Positions 62,534 through 64,000 of a stretch of DNA of 64,000 nucleotides are shown here, in pieces. The notes under the pieces are model-generated. The model was not told where the DNA came from, did not search any database, and saw only the letters and a program-made list of their open reading frames with translations. A program made the translations under genes and the position numbers. This stretch comes from Arsenicitalea aurantiaca (lineage in GTDB: Bacteria > Pseudomonadota > Alphaproteobacteria > Rhizobiales > Devosiaceae), in the NCBI RefSeq assembly GCF_003994485.1, contig NZ_RZNJ01000001.1, positions 561,765-625,764 on the forward strand, in the 5' to 3' direction. Positions within the stretch are counted from its first letter, which is position 1. Every line of letters begins with the position of its first letter.

Positions 62534-64000
62534 TCAGACGAAGTCGAAGGCGTCGACGTCGAACAGGCCCCTGTCCGTCATCTTCAGATGCGGGATGACC
62601 GGCAGCGCGAGGAAGGCGACCTGCAGGAAAGGCTCGGGGAGGGGGCAACCCAGATCACGGGCCGCGCTGCGAAGTGCCTCCAGGCCGTGGGCGACCGTTT
62701 CGAAAGGCTCGGTGCTCATGAGCCCGGCTATTGGCAAGGCCAGCTCAGCCGTGACCACTCCGTCATCGGCGACCGCGAAGCCGCCCCCCATCTCGATCAG
62801 CCTGTTCACCGCGACCGCCATGTCTTCATCACTGGCGCCAACGACGGTGATGTTGTGGCTGTCATGGCCGACCGAGGATGCAATCGCACCGCGGGTCAGC
62901 CCGAAGCCCGTAACGAAACCCCGGCCGACATTGCCGTTTCGCCCGTGGCGCTCGACCACGGCGACCTTGATGACGTCGGAGGCGAGATCCGGCATGAGGC
63001 CGGTCTCTCCCACTTCGAGCGTCGCGCTCTCGCGAAAGGTGAGGATGAGGCCGGGGCGGACCCCGATCACCGGGATCTCGTTGCGGCCGGGCCGGGGCGG
63101 CGTATCGAATGTGCGCGGTGTGACGGGTTTCGCCTTCATCGAGGACAGGCCGATAGGGGCAATGGAGCGGCGGGCATTGAACCGCTCCTGTGTCACCAGC
63201 CGCCCGCCCGCGACAACGTCCGAGACGGTGCAATCCTCCAGGCTGTCCAGCAGCACGATATCGGCTCGCCATCCGGGTGCGATGAGGCCACGATCCCGAA
63301 GTCCGAAGATGCGCGCTGCTGAGTGGCTTGCGGCGCGATAGACATGATGGAGCGGACAGCCCTTGGCGATGAGGCGCCTGATCGAGTTGTCGAGATGGCC
63401 TTCCTCGGCGATGTCGAGCGGATTGCGATCATCGGTGCAGAGCGCGACAAAGCTCGAACTATCGGCATCGAGGATTTCGGAGAGCGCGTCGAGGTCTTTG
63501 GAGACGGACCCTTCCCGGATCAGGATGGCCATGCCCTTGGCGAGCTTTTCGCGCGCTTCGGCGGCGCTCGTCGCTTCATGGTCGGTACGGATGCCGGCTG
63601 CGAGGTAGCCGTTGAGTGCGGTGCCCGAAAGCAGTGGGGCATGCCCATCGATGTGCCCGTCCTGGAAGGCTGCGAGCTTTGCGAGGATCCCCGGATCTCC
63701 AGCCAGCACGCCCGGAAAATTCATCATTTCGGCGAGCCCGAGCGCTTTGGGATGCTCGAGAAAGGGCAGGAGGTCGGCGATTTCGAGCGCTGCGCCGGAG
63801 GTTTCGAATCCCGTAGCCGGCACGCAGGACGAGAGATTGACCCTGATGTCCATCAGCGTGCGTTCGGCGCAGGCGAGAAACCAGGCAATGCCCTCCGCGC
63901 CGAGCACGTTGGCGATCTCGTGCGGGTCGCAGAGTGCGGTGGTGACCCCATGCGGCAGCACGCAGCGATCGAACTCCAGCGGCGTGATGAGCGAGGACTC
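62534..64000 (-). CDS. ade: Adenine deaminase (5' end outside window)
   Basis: The frame is open to the last base of the window, so the N-terminus is missing; about 488 residues are visible. The visible start SSLITPLEFDRCVLPHGVTT and CDPHEIANVLG match the adenine deaminase amidohydrolase, metal-binding side chains include GHAPLLSG and TDHEATSA, and the C-terminal domain has VGHDSHNI. It deaminates adenine to hypoxanthine, the entry point of XDH. A CocE-like gene follows on the same strand. Confidence 0.9.
   Translation of the reverse strand, partial: ESSLITPLEFDRCVLPHGVTTALCDPHEIANVLGAEGIAWFLACAERTLMDIRVNLSSCVPATGFETSGAALEIADLLPFLEHPKALGLAEMMNFPGVLAGDPGILAKLAAFQDGHIDGHAPLLSGTALNGYLAAGIRTDHEATSAAEAREKLAKGMAILIREGSVSKDLDALSEILDADSSSFVALCTDDRNPLDIAEEGHLDNSIRRLIAKGCPLHHVYRAASHSAARIFGLRDRGLIAPGWRADIVLLDSLEDCTVSDVVAGGRLVTQERFNARRSIAPIGLSSMKAKPVTPRTFDTPPRPGRNEIPVIGVRPGLILTFRESATLEVGETGLMPDLASDVIKVAVVERHGRNGNVGRGFVTGFGLTRGAIASSVGHDSHNITVVGASDEDMAVAVNRLIEMGGGFAVADDGVVTAELALPIAGLMSTEPFETVAHGLEALRSAARDLGCPLPEPFLQVAFLALPVIPHLKMTDRGLFDVDAFDFV

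Noticed and set aside
1-64000. tRNA, rRNA, CRISPR arrays, transposons or prophage
   Set aside because: I saw no cloverleaf, repeat-spacer pattern, transposase or integrase motif; short repeats found are intergenic palindromes only.

Overview
The window is GC-rich chromosomal DNA from an alphaproteobacterium, most likely Hyphomicrobiales (Rhizobiales) and possibly Devosiaceae-like. The main evidence is the PhyR-NepR-EcfG general stress response hub surrounded by HWE/HisKA_2 kinases, the membrane-bound urate hydroxylase PuuD, and the family types elsewhere. Genes are dense and there are many start-stop overlaps. I see no tRNA, rRNA, CRISPR array, transposase or prophage. The genus is an inference; the order is fairly secure.

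Layout. 1-1.0 kb: the end of a cytochrome c oxidase subunit I/III gene and a small membrane partner. 1.0-6.4 kb: sugar-acid catabolism (IlvD/Edd dehydratase, D-erythronate-dehydrogenase-like SDR, mannonate dehydratase) with an M15-like protein and a DUF4326 protein. 6.4-16.5 kb: the stress response region, with PhyR, NepR, EcfG sigma factor, three HWE/HisKA_2 kinases, a lone receiver, a Crp/Fnr regulator, a lipid kinase and four small envelope proteins. Seven sites here match the EcfG promoter (GGAAC, 16-17 bases, CGTT-like), and nearly every transcription unit has one. 16.5-23.1 kb: a predicted amidoligase system (transglutaminase, circularly permuted ATP-grasp fused to alpha-E, transglutaminase fused to DUF2126). 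23.2-40.1 kb: mixed metabolism, including a mannitol-dehydrogenase-family enzyme, sulfurtransferase, ThuA/ThuB-type trehalose use, secreted 5'-nucleotidase, GtrA and methyltransferase, a cytochrome b plus molybdopterin oxidoreductase pair, a DEAD-box helicase, trehalose synthesis (otsB-otsA) and a CMP/dCMP-type deaminase.

40.1-64 kb is a nearly complete purine-degradation region, broken only by a small ArsR/AHSA1 pair and a serine hydrolase. Purine nucleosides or bases would enter through a BmpA-type ABC transporter. Adenine and guanine are deaminated (adenine deaminase, GuaD) and oxidised to urate by XdhABC. PuuD oxidises urate, and UraH plus a fused OHCU decarboxylase/PuuE allantoinase take the product through allantoin to allantoate. 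Allantoicase and AllA then yield urea and glyoxylate. Malate synthase G lies in the same region and could consume the glyoxylate.
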